Below are positions 53,239 to 62,700 of a stretch of 64,000 nucleotides of DNA, one piece after another. Each line of letters starts with the position of its first letter. Within the stretch, counting starts at the first letter, position 1. Under the pieces are notes generated by a model, which saw only the letters and a program-made list of their open reading frames with translations, was not told the origin of the DNA and did no database searches. The stretch is from Pseudooceanicola algae. Its GTDB lineage: Bacteria; Pseudomonadota; Alphaproteobacteria; Rhodobacterales; Rhodobacteraceae. Made by a program: the position numbers and the translations under genes. The stretch is from positions 3,668,047-3,732,046 of the forward strand of contig NZ_CP060436.1 of the NCBI RefSeq assembly GCF_003590145.2, in the 5' to 3' direction.

Positions 53239-55299
53239 TCAGGCCTCTGCCGTTCGGGGGATGGTGGGGAACCTGTTGGTCAGCGCCTTGCCTATGGCCT
53301 CGAACAGGCGATCCGGTGGGCAGGGTTTGCGCAGAACCGGGGCGTGCACGGCAATTCCGCTGCTCAGGTGCGGCCCCGCGTTGCCCGTCAGATACAGCAC
53401 CGGCAGATCCGGGAAACTTTCGCGCAAGCTTCGGGCAAGCTCGAACCCGTCGACACCCCCGGGCATGACGATATCCGTCAGCAGAAGGTCTATCTTCGGT
53501 CCCATCGTCGCCAATTTCAGGGCGTTGATGCCGTTTTCGGCCGCGATGACCTCGAACCCCTTCCTTTCGAGCGTTGCGACCAGCAGATCGCGCAATCCCG
53601 GTTCATCTTCGGCAAGCAGCACTGTGGCCCGGACTTCGTCAGCGCCGGTGTCGGTGTCGAGGCCCGGGACTGGGCTGTTGCTCTGGCTTTGGACTTGGGG
53701 AGCCGCTTGACCGGTGACGGGGCCAATCCCCGTGCCGGCGTTCAGGCTCGTGCGATTGGTGCCTTGCGCATTGCCTCGGTTGGCCAGCGGCGGCATGGCG
53801 CGTCCCGGAGCACGATCTGTGGCCGAGGCCCCGTCGCTGGCGGGGCGTTCCTGTCCGCAGGGCAGCAGCAGTTGCACTTCGGTGCCTTCGCCCGGCGCCG
53901 AGGAAATCTGCATGTCGCCCCCGGCACTTTGCGCGAAGCCATAGACGATGGACAGGCCCAGCCCGGACCCGGATTGCGAGGCCTTGGTGGTAAAGAACGG
54001 CTCCAGCGCACGTTTGCGCACCTCCGGGGGCATGCCGGGGCCATCGTCGCGCAGGCTCAGCAGCAGATAGCCGGTGTCGCTGGCGCGCAGGGGTTGCAGG
54101 CCATTCTCTTCGGCGACGGGATGGATCACCTTGTGCGCCGCGGTATGGGTCAGCTGACCGGACTTGTGCCGTCGGGCGTCCAGGGTGATCGTATTGCCGG
54201 TGCCCGACAATTGCAGCGCATCCCGGCTGTTCAGGATCAGGTTCAGCAGCGCATTCTCCAACTGAGCCTGATCGCAATGCAGGGTCAATCCGACCTCCTC
54301 TTCGCTGAGCCGCAGGCGGATGGAATCGCCAAGCTGCGGTTCGGCAAGCTCCTTGACCGCGCGGAACAGGGTGGACACCTCGATCGTCTTGGCATTGCCG
54401 GGCTGGGGGCGCGAAAAGGCCAGCAGGCGGGCGGTCAGGTTCTGTCCGCGTTCGACCGCGCGCTGCGCCGAGGTCAGGAATTTGCGCGAGGTATCGGGGA
54501 TGGTCTCGGCCATCGTCAGGTCGACGGCGTAATAGATGGTGGCCAGCAAGTTGTTGACATCATGGGCGATCCCCGATGTCAGCTGCCCGAGAGAGGCGAG
54601 CCGGTCATGCAGTTCCACCGATTGGCGGTCGCGTTCGCGCCGCGCAAGATAGATCGACACGAGGAACATCAGCAGGACGACGGCGACAAGGAACAGCAAC
54701 GCCGACAGCCCGGCCATTTGCAGCCGCGACTGGCTGAGATCCTTGGCAAGCCAGTCGTTCAGGCCATTTGTGACCGAGCGGTGCAGATGGTCGAGGTCGC
54801 GGGTCGCCGCTTCGTCCGGGGTCCGCACCAGGGCGTCGACCTCGCGGATAGAGGCGCCCGCGGCAGCGGCGGCCTGCGCGGTATCAAGGTTCTCGCGATA
54901 GATCCCCAGCGTCGAGATAAGGTTGCTAACGTTGAATTCCTTGCCGATCGCCTGACCCATGGCCTCGATCTGGGACAGGGTGGTGATGGCATCCTGGTAA
55001 TTCTGTGCGGCTGCTTCGAAATAGGCGGGTTCGTCCGGGCGCAGCACCGCATTCTTGAAATTGTGCACAAAGCCGTTGTAGCCAAGCGTCCGTTCCAGCC
55101 TTTGCAGCGCGCCGGGAAGGCCGCTGGCGGCGATATCGGCTTCGCTTTGCTGGGATTTTCCAATGAGGGTCAGCCCCGGTATGGCCAGCATGCAGATCAC
55201 GGCAAAGGCCAGCATCCCCATCCGAACCCAGCTTTTTTCAAGAACCAGACGGGCGGTCTCTTTCAGGTCGCGCTCCGGGCCTCCTGGCTGCTTGTTCAT
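53239..55299 (-). CDS. Membrane-bound hybrid sensor histidine kinase
   Basis: A 686-residue hybrid kinase. Membrane helices at about residues 25-45 and 200-222 flank a helical periplasmic sensor region (LPGALQRLERTLGYNGFVHN). The HisKA histidine is in GQLTSGIAHDVNNLLATI, with N and G boxes in NALLNLILNSRDAL, DDGPGMP and SGSGLGLSIVYG. A Q/N/P-rich linker leads to a C-terminal receiver (TVLLAEDEPGL, D in LLLTDIVMPG). The start at 55299 follows AAGGGGGA; a longer frame 38 codons upstream is less likely. It converges with the receiver-only gene. Confidence 0.9.
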   Translation of the reverse strand: MNKQPGGPERDLKETARLVLEKSWVRMGMLAFAVICMLAIPGLTLIGKSQQSEADIAASGLPGALQRLERTLGYNGFVHNFKNAVLRPDEPAYFEAAAQNYQDAITTLSQIEAMGQAIGKEFNVSNLISTLGIYRENLDTAQAAAAAGASIREVDALVRTPDEAATRDLDHLHRSVTNGLNDWLAKDLSQSRLQMAGLSALLFLVAVVLLMFLVSIYLARRERDRQSVELHDRLASLGQLTSGIAHDVNNLLATIYYAVDLTMAETIPDTSRKFLTSAQRAVERGQNLTARLLAFSRPQPGNAKTIEVSTLFRAVKELAEPQLGDSIRLRLSEEEVGLTLHCDQAQLENALLNLILNSRDALQLSGTGNTITLDARRHKSGQLTHTAAHKVIHPVAEENGLQPLRASDTGYLLLSLRDDGPGMPPEVRKRALEPFFTTKASQSGSGLGLSIVYGFAQSAGGDMQISSAPGEGTEVQLLLPCGQERPASDGASATDRAPGRAMPPLANRGNAQGTNRTSLNAGTGIGPVTGQAAPQVQSQSNSPVPGLDTDTGADEVRATVLLAEDEPGLRDLLVATLERKGFEVIAAENGINALKLATMGPKIDLLLTDIVMPGGVDGFELARSLRESFPDLPVLYLTGNAGPHLSSGIAVHAPVLRKPCPPDRLFEAIGKALTNRFPTIPRTAEA

Positions 55300-55520
55300 G
55301 CTGTCCCCCTTGAGCGATGGAGCCCCCGGCCTTTCCGAAGACTGCTTGCAGACAATAGACTTAGCATGGCTTTGGCCATCGCGATACTGCGCAGCACCGG
55401 GTTTGTCCGACAAATGACGCCTTTGAGCATCAGGCGCCTTGGACGACCTCCCGTCGGAGCAGGGTGGGGCCTTCGGCCCCGCCCGGAAAGCCCAGACCCG
55501 TCAGGTTGACGCGGCACGGC

Positions 55521-55547
55521 AAAAGGCCGCCCCGAAGGACGGCCTTT
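55521..55547 (-). terminator. Rho-independent terminator with UUCG tetraloop
   Basis: In the minus-strand RNA an 11-bp stem (AAAGGCCGTCC and GGGCGGCCTTT, one G-U pair) encloses a TTCG tetraloop and ends in TTTT. It lies 23 bases after the bicupin stop and is well formed only on that strand. Confidence 0.9.
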
Positions 55548-55569
55548 CCGGTGATCACGTGGCTGGACT

Positions 55570-56517
55570 TCAGGCGGCTTCGAAGGTGACCGCTTCGGGT
55601 TCGGCAGAGCCGACCAGGTACCAGACGGTCGCGGCGGCGGCGCCGTTGTTGCGGAACCAATGCGGACGGCCGGCCGGGGTCTTGACCAGGTCACGCGGGC
55701 CAAGTTCGACCTCGACTGCTTCGCCGTCTTCTTCCCAGCCCACGGTCAGCGACCCTTCGAGCACCATGAAGGCGTCTTCGACGTCACGGGTGAAGGCCTT
55801 CACGCCGACGCGCGAGGGGATGCCCAGCATTTCCTTGCGGCAGGTATCGGTTTCCACGCCGCCGGGGCCGCAGTAGATCTTGCGGGTAAAGCCGGCGTCA
55901 TCCCAGATCGTCGCCAGTTCACTGTGGCGCACTACATATTTCGACATCAGCTTTTGCAGCGGGTGGTCGCCCTCGGGATCGAAATAGATGGTCTTGCCCG
56001 GCTCGGCACCGAAGGCACGGGCCAGTTCGGGGGCGTGCTCCTTGGGGTGATAGTGGTAGACGGGCGGCAACGGCTTGCCCACGTCGACGCTGATCGACAT
56101 CACAACCGGTTCCACACCGTCGACGCGGAAGCCATGGCCGATTTCACGGGCGTTCAGGATCATGTCCTTGGGACCAAGGTTCACTTCGCAGACCTCGCCG
56201 TCCTTTTCCCAGCCGACGATCAGCGCGCCGTCGATGATCAGGAAGCTTTCCTCGATCTCGTGGCTGTGGCAGGCGGCGTATTTGCCGGGCTCCTTGTAGA
56301 TCAGCGAGACGGTGAAGTGATCCGGCTTCAGCGTCGAGGTATCGCCGACCTTGGGCGAACCACCGGCCCCGATGTAGCGCATCTGGGCGCGCGACAACTC
56401 GTCGAAGCCGTCGTTGGACGGGAAGGCGTGCCAGTCGAATTTCTTGTCCACGAAGCGCCCGGTATGCGCCTTGAGCGCTTGTTGCAGGGTCTCGAATTCG
56501 GTGTCCTGTACAGTCAT
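55570..56517 (-). CDS. Bicupin protein, possible aromatic-acid dioxygenase or isomerase
   Basis: A 315-residue protein of two cupin domains. The first has an intact metal site: CHSHEIEESFLIIDG gives HxH(x)3E, with the third histidine in IGHGFRVDG. In the second domain the matching stretch reads VKAFTRDVEDAFMVLEG, so two histidines are lost, although RPHWFRN retains one. Bicupins include gentisate 1,2-dioxygenase and oxalate decarboxylase, but neither signature fits well. It is divergent from an IclR regulator with a clear operator-like palindrome between them, and near an aromatic-type monooxygenase. Confidence 0.82.
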   Translation of the reverse strand: MTVQDTEFETLQQALKAHTGRFVDKKFDWHAFPSNDGFDELSRAQMRYIGAGGSPKVGDTSTLKPDHFTVSLIYKEPGKYAACHSHEIEESFLIIDGALIVGWEKDGEVCEVNLGPKDMILNAREIGHGFRVDGVEPVVMSISVDVGKPLPPVYHYHPKEHAPELARAFGAEPGKTIYFDPEGDHPLQKLMSKYVVRHSELATIWDDAGFTRKIYCGPGGVETDTCRKEMLGIPSRVGVKAFTRDVEDAFMVLEGSLTVGWEEDGEAVEVELGPRDLVKTPAGRPHWFRNNGAAAATVWYLVGSAEPEAVTFEAA

Positions 56518-56595
56518 CCTGTTGGTCCTTTTCGTCTCTGGTCACTGTTTCATCTGATACCACCCTAGGCGGGCTGCGTTTCATATGGCATAGGG

Positions 56596-56613
56596 TGTTT
56601 TGCAGGCAAAACA
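56596..56613. promoter_or_regulatory. Candidate IclR operator palindrome
   Basis: TGTTTTGC-AG-GCAAAACA is a perfect 8+2+8 inverted repeat in the 120-base divergent gap, centred 33 bases before the IclR start at 56638 and about 87 bases before the bicupin start. Just upstream, GTTTCAT occurs twice (56547 and 56578), which may be promoter or activator elements. This geometry fits IclR-type autoregulation and control of the bicupin gene. Confidence 0.6.
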
Positions 56614-56637
56614 TGGGCGGCAAAAGGGGCGGGCGGA

Positions 56638-57432
56638 ATGGCCGATCAGAGCGACGACAGATACCTGGTGCCGGGGCTCATCCGGGGCCTTTCGGTGCTG
56701 AAGCTTTTCACCCCTGACAGCCCGTCCCTGTCCCTTTCGGATATCGCGCGGGCCCTGGGAATCACCCGGTCCGCGGCCTTTCGCACGGTCTATACCCTGA
56801 ACGAGGCCGGGTGCCTGCTGCATGACCAGCGCAGCCAGACCTATGCGCTTGGCCCCGGTGTGCTGCGTCTGACCTATGGCTATGTGGCCACGCGCGAGGT
56901 GGTCGAGATCGCCCAACCGGCGCTGGAGCAGCTGCGCGACCGCATCGGCTGGTCGGCGCATCTTGGCGTGCTGGACGGGGCCTCGGTGCTTTACGTGCTG
57001 CGGGTGCCGGGGCCACAGCGCGACAGCTCCATCGTGCAGGTCGGGTCGCGTCTGCCGGCGCGGGCGACGACCATGGGGCGGGTGCTGTTGGCGGATCTGG
57101 GCGAAGACGATCTTATCGGCCTGTTCCGCAATGATCATGCGCGCGGCAAGGGGCCGTCCCTGCCGGGCATCCTGCGTCAGGCGACAGCGGATCGCGCGGC
57201 GCAGGCGGTGGTACATACCGGGGATTTCGAAGCCGGAATGGTCTCGGCGGCCGCGCCCCTGCGCGACATGACCGGGCAGGTCGTGGCGGCGATCAACGTC
57301 ACCGCGCCGCAATCTGCCACCACGCAGGCGCAGGTGGGGGGGGATATCCGCGCGGCGCTGATCGCCACGGCGGCGCGGATTTCGGTCCTGTTGGGCTGGG
57401 ATCAGCCGGCAAGGATCCCGGTCGCGGAATAG
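56638..57432 (+). CDS. IclR family transcriptional regulator (divergent from bicupin)
   Basis: A 264-residue IclR protein. The winged helix covers residues 12-75 (LSLSDIARALGITRSAAFRTVYTL) and the effector domain follows (SAHLGVLDGASVLYVLRVPG, RLPARATTMGRVLLADL). It differs in the recognition helix from the two closely related IclR proteins at 45230 and 57402, so it should bind a different site, most likely the palindrome just upstream. It overlaps the next, convergent IclR gene by 31 bases. Confidence 0.92.
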   Translation: MADQSDDRYLVPGLIRGLSVLKLFTPDSPSLSLSDIARALGITRSAAFRTVYTLNEAGCLLHDQRSQTYALGPGVLRLTYGYVATREVVEIAQPALEQLRDRIGWSAHLGVLDGASVLYVLRVPGPQRDSSIVQVGSRLPARATTMGRVLLADLGEDDLIGLFRNDHARGKGPSLPGILRQATADRAAQAVVHTGDFEAGMVSAAAPLRDMTGQVVAAINVTAPQSATTQAQVGGDIRAALIATAARISVLLGWDQPARIPVAE

Positions 57433-58175
57433 CCCATGATCGACGACAGCCTGTCGGCGGTTTCCCGGATCTTGCAGGCGATCAGGTCGTGCTTGTCGGA
57501 CCCCGGATCAAAGGCGCTTTGCGCGCCCGAGACGCTGATCGCGCCAAGGGGCCTCCCGTCGGGTCCCTGAACCGCCCCGGCGCAGGATCCGATCCCTTCC
57601 TCGAAAAAGGCCACGGACCAGGCCAGCCCGGCCTCGCGGTCCTGTTCAAGCTGGGTCAGCAGGCTGGGCAGCGTGGTCGGCGTCTGGGCGGTGATGGCCG
57701 CGAAATCAGTCCCTTTGAACAGCGCCTCGACCTCGGCGCGGGGCAGGTTGGCCAGGATCATCCGACCCATCACCGTGGCATGGGCGGGCAGGCGGGATCC
57801 TTCGCGGATATTGCTGACCAGCTGGACATCCGGTGTTTCGCGCACCAGCAGGATCACATCCGTGCCGGTCAGCACCCCAAGGTGCGCCGACAGCCCGGTT
57901 TCCGCCGCCAGCCGCGCCAGCAGGGGGCGGGCCACGCGGGCGATATCGCGCCCGGCCAGCATGTGCGAGGCAAGCTCCAGCACGCCATAGGACAGGATAT
58001 AGCCGCCCCCTTCGCCGGTCTGTTCGATCATCTGTTCGCGCTCCAGCGTGTGCAGCAGGCGGATCAGCGTCGTGCGGTTGATCTTCAGCTCGGCCGCCGC
58101 GCGCGACATGTTGCGACACCGGTTGCCTGCCGCGATATGGCGCAGCAACGCAAAGGCACGGGTGACGGGGGGCAC
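57402..58175 (-). CDS. IclR family transcriptional regulator (paralogue of the cluster IclR)
   Basis: A 257-residue IclR protein. Its DNA-binding region VPPVTRAFALLRHIAAGNRC and INRTTLIRLLHTLE is nearly the same as in the IclR at the end of the big catabolic cluster. The effector domain follows (SAHLGVLTGTDVILLVRETP, RLPAHATVMGRMILANL). The call uses the GTG at 58175 although similarity continues upstream as T-A-Y-D-V-P-P-V-T-R-A-F; no standard start exists before the preceding stop codon, so the true start is uncertain. It lies 3-prime to an FAD monooxygenase gene on the same strand. Confidence 0.9.
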   Translation of the reverse strand: MPPVTRAFALLRHIAAGNRCRNMSRAAAELKINRTTLIRLLHTLEREQMIEQTGEGGGYILSYGVLELASHMLAGRDIARVARPLLARLAAETGLSAHLGVLTGTDVILLVRETPDVQLVSNIREGSRLPAHATVMGRMILANLPRAEVEALFKGTDFAAITAQTPTTLPSLLTQLEQDREAGLAWSVAFFEEGIGSCAGAVQGPDGRPLGAISVSGAQSAFDPGSDKHDLIACKIRETADRLSSIMGYSATGILAG

Positions 58176-58230
58176 GTCATAGGCGGTCTTCTGGGGGATA
58201 TCTTCTGAAATGGCACCGGCTCCGGCAGCG

Positions 58231-58242
58231 GTTCGTTTGAAC
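58231..58242. promoter_or_regulatory. Candidate operator upstream of the IclR gene
   Basis: GTTC-GTTT-GAAC is a short inverted repeat 56 bases upstream of the minus-strand iclR start, in the gap to the monooxygenase gene. It is short enough to occur by chance. Confidence 0.3.
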
Positions 58243-58405
58243 GGGTGACGCTATTGTGAACAACCCATCCGCGAAAGCAAGCCCCGCCCCCCGTGAGGTG
58301 GGGACTGGGCAGAGAACGGGTGCGGCGGAGGCCGGTCATCGCGGGCCGGACCGGGCCTCGCGCAGATGCAGGGCCCGGTCGCCTGTGCGATCTGCCGGGG
58401 CGTGA

Positions 58406-59548
58406 TCAGGCGTCGGCGGCAGGGGCGGTTTCGGGCGCTGAAAAGACCTCCCACGCCTTGTAGGCATAGACCCAATCGGCGTTTTCGGGCTGTTTCAGCC
58501 ATTCATTGGCCAGCGAGCCGCGTTGGACCCGTGCGGTGCGGTCGCGCCGTGCCGCTTCGTAGCGGGCGAGGGCGGCGGGCACATCGGCGGCGTCTGCGCC
58601 CTTCAGCGCAAGGGCCAGGACCACGCCATCCTCGATCGCCATGGTTGCACCCTGGGCCATGAAGGGCACCATTGGATGCGCCGCGTCGCCCATGATCGTG
58701 ACATGGCCTTTCGACCAGGCGGGCATGGGTTCGCGCACATGCAGCGCGGAACGGGTCACCTCGTCACAACAGGCCAGGATGGCGCGGGCTTCGGGGTGGA
58801 AATCGGCATAGGCTTCGCGCAGGGCGTCGATATCGCCGGGCAGGGTCCAGCCTTCTTCGGACCAGTCGTCCTGGGCCGTAGTGGCAAAGACAAAGACCTC
58901 TTCACCGCGTTTCAGCGGAAAGACGACCAGCTGGCGGTCCGGGGTCGGTCCCCACCACTTGGTGAAACTGTTGAGGTTCGGGATGCCTTGCGCCCGGTCT
59001 CGGGGGAAGACCGCCCGGTAGGACACCAGCCCGGTGTATTTCGGATCGTCCTCGCCGAACAGCGCCTTGCGGACCAGCGAATGGATGCCATCGGCGCCGA
59101 TCACCAGATCGAAGGTCGCTGTGCTACCGTCCACCAGCGCGACCTCGGCGCCGCCCTCCACGGGTGTCACGCTGCGCACCTTTGCGCCAAGTTGCAGCAC
59201 GCCTTCGGGCAGGTTGGTCGACAGGGCGGTGATCAGGTCGGCGCGGTGGATCGTCAGCTGGGGGGATTCGTACCGGTCGCCTTGCATTTCCAGGCGGGAG
59301 GTTTCGGCGCCCGTGTCCCAGACCCGGCTGATCCGGTATTGCGGCCGTGCAGCGGTTTCGCGCAGCGCCGCACCGATGCCCAGCCCGTCCAGCGCATGGC
59401 CGGCATTCGGCGTCAGGTTGATGTCCGCCCCGATCCGTCCATAGGCCGAGGTCCGTTCATAGACGGTCACGTCATGCCCCTGCTGAACCAGCGCCAGAGC
59501 CGCCACAAGCCCGCCCGGCCCGCCCCCACAGATCCCGATCTTCAGCAT
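58406..59548 (-). CDS. FAD-dependent aromatic monooxygenase (salicylate/6-hydroxynicotinate hydroxylase type)
   Basis: A 380-residue class A flavoprotein monooxygenase. It has the dinucleotide loop IGICGGGPGGLVAALAL, the D-G motif VIGADGIHSLVRK and the FAD ribityl motif IMGDAAHPMVPFMAQGA. This group hydroxylates, often with decarboxylation, hydroxylated aromatic or pyridine acids using NADH. The start lies just inside an AT-rich control region. The following gene on the same strand is an IclR regulator, which probably controls it. Choosing between salicylate-, hydroxybenzoate- and hydroxynicotinate-type substrates is not possible here. Confidence 0.87.
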   Translation of the reverse strand: MLKIGICGGGPGGLVAALALVQQGHDVTVYERTSAYGRIGADINLTPNAGHALDGLGIGAALRETAARPQYRISRVWDTGAETSRLEMQGDRYESPQLTIHRADLITALSTNLPEGVLQLGAKVRSVTPVEGGAEVALVDGSTATFDLVIGADGIHSLVRKALFGEDDPKYTGLVSYRAVFPRDRAQGIPNLNSFTKWWGPTPDRQLVVFPLKRGEEVFVFATTAQDDWSEEGWTLPGDIDALREAYADFHPEARAILACCDEVTRSALHVREPMPAWSKGHVTIMGDAAHPMVPFMAQGATMAIEDGVVLALALKGADAADVPAALARYEAARRDRTARVQRGSLANEWLKQPENADWVYAYKAWEVFSAPETAPAADA

Positions 59549-59567
59549 GACTTCCTCCGCGCGTGTT

Positions 59568-59594
59568 CAATAATGATCCTATAGTTCTTTATTG
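59568..59594. promoter_or_regulatory. Inverted repeat in the monooxygenase control region
   Basis: CAATAA-N15-TTATTG lies 20-46 bases upstream of the monooxygenase start, in an AT-rich pocket (TAATGATCCTATAGTTCTTT) that could include the promoter. It may be a binding site for the neighbouring IclR protein; the arms are short. Confidence 0.3.
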
Positions 59595-59627
59595 GAGGGT
59601 GGCGCGCAAATCAATCCGGCGGCGAGG

Positions 59628-59652
59628 AAAAAGAAACCAGTGGGTTTCTTTT
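59628..59652 (-). terminator. Terminator of the second RND operon
   Basis: AAAAGAAACC and its exact complement flank a 4-base loop. On the minus strand the stem runs out into five T. It sits 57 bases after the RND transporter stop and upstream of the monooxygenase control region, insulating the two. Confidence 0.85.
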
Positions 59653-59708
59653 CCCGCTGCACCGGGGCTCTGCGGCGAAATTTGCAGCAAAGGGGGGCCG
59701 AATTTGCG

Positions 59709-62700
59709 TCAGGCGCGGCGCCGTCCGCCTGCCGCCCGGCGCACCATTCGGCGGGCAGATCGCAAGGCCTTGCCAAGGTCATGCCGGATTCCCACCAGCG
59801 ACGGGATGACCAGCAGCACGATGAAGAAGCCAAGCCCCAGACCATAGACCAGCGTCACCACCATGGGCTTCAGGAACTCGGCCTGGGTGGAACGCTCGAA
59901 CAGCAGCGGTGCCAGCCCCAGCACCGTGGTCAGCGTGGTCAGCAGCACCGGGCGCAGACGTTCGGCGGTGGCGTCGATCACGGCCGGGATCGTGGCGCGG
60001 GTCGGCAGCTTTTCCGTGAAGGCCGAGACCAGCACGATGGAATCGTTCACGATGATCCCGCTCATCCCGATCATCCCCACGACCGAGAAGATCGACATCG
60101 GCATGTCCCAGATCCAGTGCCCCCAGATGACCCCGGTCGCGCCGATGGGCACCACGGACATGATGGTCAGCGGCCTCAGCCAGCTGCCCAGCACAAGCGC
60201 CAGCGTCATGTAGATCCCCAGCAGGCAGATCCCGAATCCGATGGCGGCTTCGGACAGGAAGGCCTGTTCCTGCTCGGCCAGCCCCTCGAACCGGTAGCCG
60301 AGGCCATAGGTCCCCGAGATCCGGGGCAGGATCGTGCTTTGCAGGTCCTGCATGATCGCCTCGGATTGCAGGGCGTTGCTGTCGTCGATCTCTCCTGTCA
60401 CGCGGATCAGGTTCTGCCCCTGTTCGCGGCGCAGCGCGGCAATGGCGGGCGAGGAGGTAACATCGACCACCTCGCCCAGGCGGACCCATTCGCCGGTCGG
60501 CGCCTGCAGGCGGACCTCATCAAGATAGGCGGCGGTGACGGTGTCTTCGGGGTGCTCGACGACGATGGTCGCCTCGCGGGTGCCATCGACATAGCTCAGC
60601 ACCTCGACACCGGTCAGCCGGGCCTTCAGTTCTGTCGAAAGGCTTTGACTTTGCAGGCCAAGGGCGCGGCCATATCCGTTCAGCGCCAGGGCATGATCAA
60701 GACCGGCGAAGACAAGGTTGTCTTCCATGCCTGTGACCTGCGGATAGGGATCAAGGGCGTCCTGTAGGGCCAGGGAGGCGGCCTTGAGGTCTTCGAGGTT
60801 CTGCCCGTAGAAGACCACGTCCAGACCATCGCCCCCCGGCCCCCAGCGACCCGCGCGAAAGGCAAAGGTCTCCAGCGTTTCGGGGCGGCGCATCTCGTCT
60901 TCCAGCGCCTGCAGGAAGGCGGTGGGTTCATAGGGGCGGGCGTCGGCCTCGATCAGTTCGATGGTGACGGCAGCGACCAGATCGGTGTCCTTGTCGTCCC
61001 CGGTGGCCAGCCCCGGCCCGGCAGAGCCACCGATCTGGCCCAGGATGAAGACCACCGGGTCGGCGCCGTAGTCGGTGGTAAAGCGGTCGCGGACCACCCC
61101 GGCGGCGCGGGTCAGCTCGGCCAGCATGGCGACCGTATCGTCGCGGGTCGCGCCATCGCGCATGGCGATGTTCAGCGACAGGGTCGGCGTCGACGGGGCT
61201 GAAAAGAACCGCCAGGGGACCGTGCGGGTTTCCAGCATCATCAGGGCCTGGCAGGTTGCGCCCACGGCCAGCAGCAGCACCGCGTAGCGCAGGCGGATCA
61301 CCCATTTGAGTGCGGGTACGAAGGCGCGGCGGCGCAGCTTGTCGAAACCGATCGTGATCCAGCGCGCCGGGGCACCGACCCAGGACCGGTCGAGCCGCGC
61401 CAGCCCATGTGCCATGTGATGCGGCAGCACCAAAAAGCATTCCGCCAGCGAGGCCAGCAGGACCGCCGCCACCACGAAGGGGATGGTGGCAAGGAAACTG
61501 CCGAAGCGCCCGCTGACGAATTCCAGCGACAGGAAGGCCACCACCGTCGTTACGGTCGAGGCCAGCACCGGCCCCAGCATCCGTTGCGCGGCCCGTTCGG
61601 CGGCGCGGGGCCGGGATTCGCCCTTCTCCCGGGCGCGGAATTCGGTGTGCTCGGCAATCACGATGGCATCATCCACGATGATCCCAAGGCAGAGGATCAG
61701 TGCGAAAAGGGAAATCATGTTCAGCGATTGCCCCGTGACCCACATCAGCCCGATGCCTGCCGCCAGCGACACCGGGATGCCCACCGCCACCCAGATTGCA
61801 GCCGAGGGCGACAGGAACAGGTAAAGCAGCCCCAGCACCAGCAGCAGTCCGAACAGCCCGTTGTCGACCAGGATCTCCAGCCGCGCCCCGATCTGGGCGG
61901 CGGCATTGCGGATCAGGTCGACGCGCAGCCCCTCGGGCGCGGTGGCGAGGAAATCGGCCGTGACCTGTTTCACCTGCTTCTGGATCTTCAGCGCATCACC
62001 GCCGACCCCGCGTTCGACCCCGATGGTCACTGCCGGGCGGCCTTCCAGGAAATAGGCGCGGCCCGAGCCTGCGGCATCGGTTTCGATCCGCGCGATCTGA
62101 TCAAGCGGGATCGGGCCCTCGGTGGTCTCCACCTCCATTTCGCTCAAAGCCTGGGCGTCGCGGCGTTCGACCCCGGCGCGCAGCCGGGTCGAACTGTCGC
62201 CCAGCTGACCCGACGCGGTCTGGCGCGCCTCTTCGAGGATCGCGGCCGAGAGGTCGGACAGGGTCAGCCCGTATTGCGCCAGTGCGGCAGGGTCCGCGAT
62301 GACGGCGATGCGGGGCGCGGTCAACCCACGCAGGCTGGCCTGAGTGACCCCGGCGCGTTGCAGGTTTGCCTCAAGCTGTTCGCCAAAGCGTTCCATCTGG
62401 GCGCGGTCGAAATCGCCGGACAGCACGACGTCCAGCACCCCGTCGCGCCATGTGTCGCGCGCGATTTCAGGCGTTTCAGCGGCATCGGGCAGGGAACTGG
62501 CGCCGGGCATGGCGGCTTCGACATCGGTCAGGGCGCGGTCGAGGTCCCAGCCGGGTTCGAATTCCAGCTCGATCCGGGCGCTGCCTTCGCGGGCGATGGC
62601 CGACAGCGACGTGACCCCGTCGACCGCCAGCAGCGACGGGCTGGCCACGGCGATGATCCCGTCGTCGATATCCTCGGGCGAGGCATCGTCCCAGTCGACA

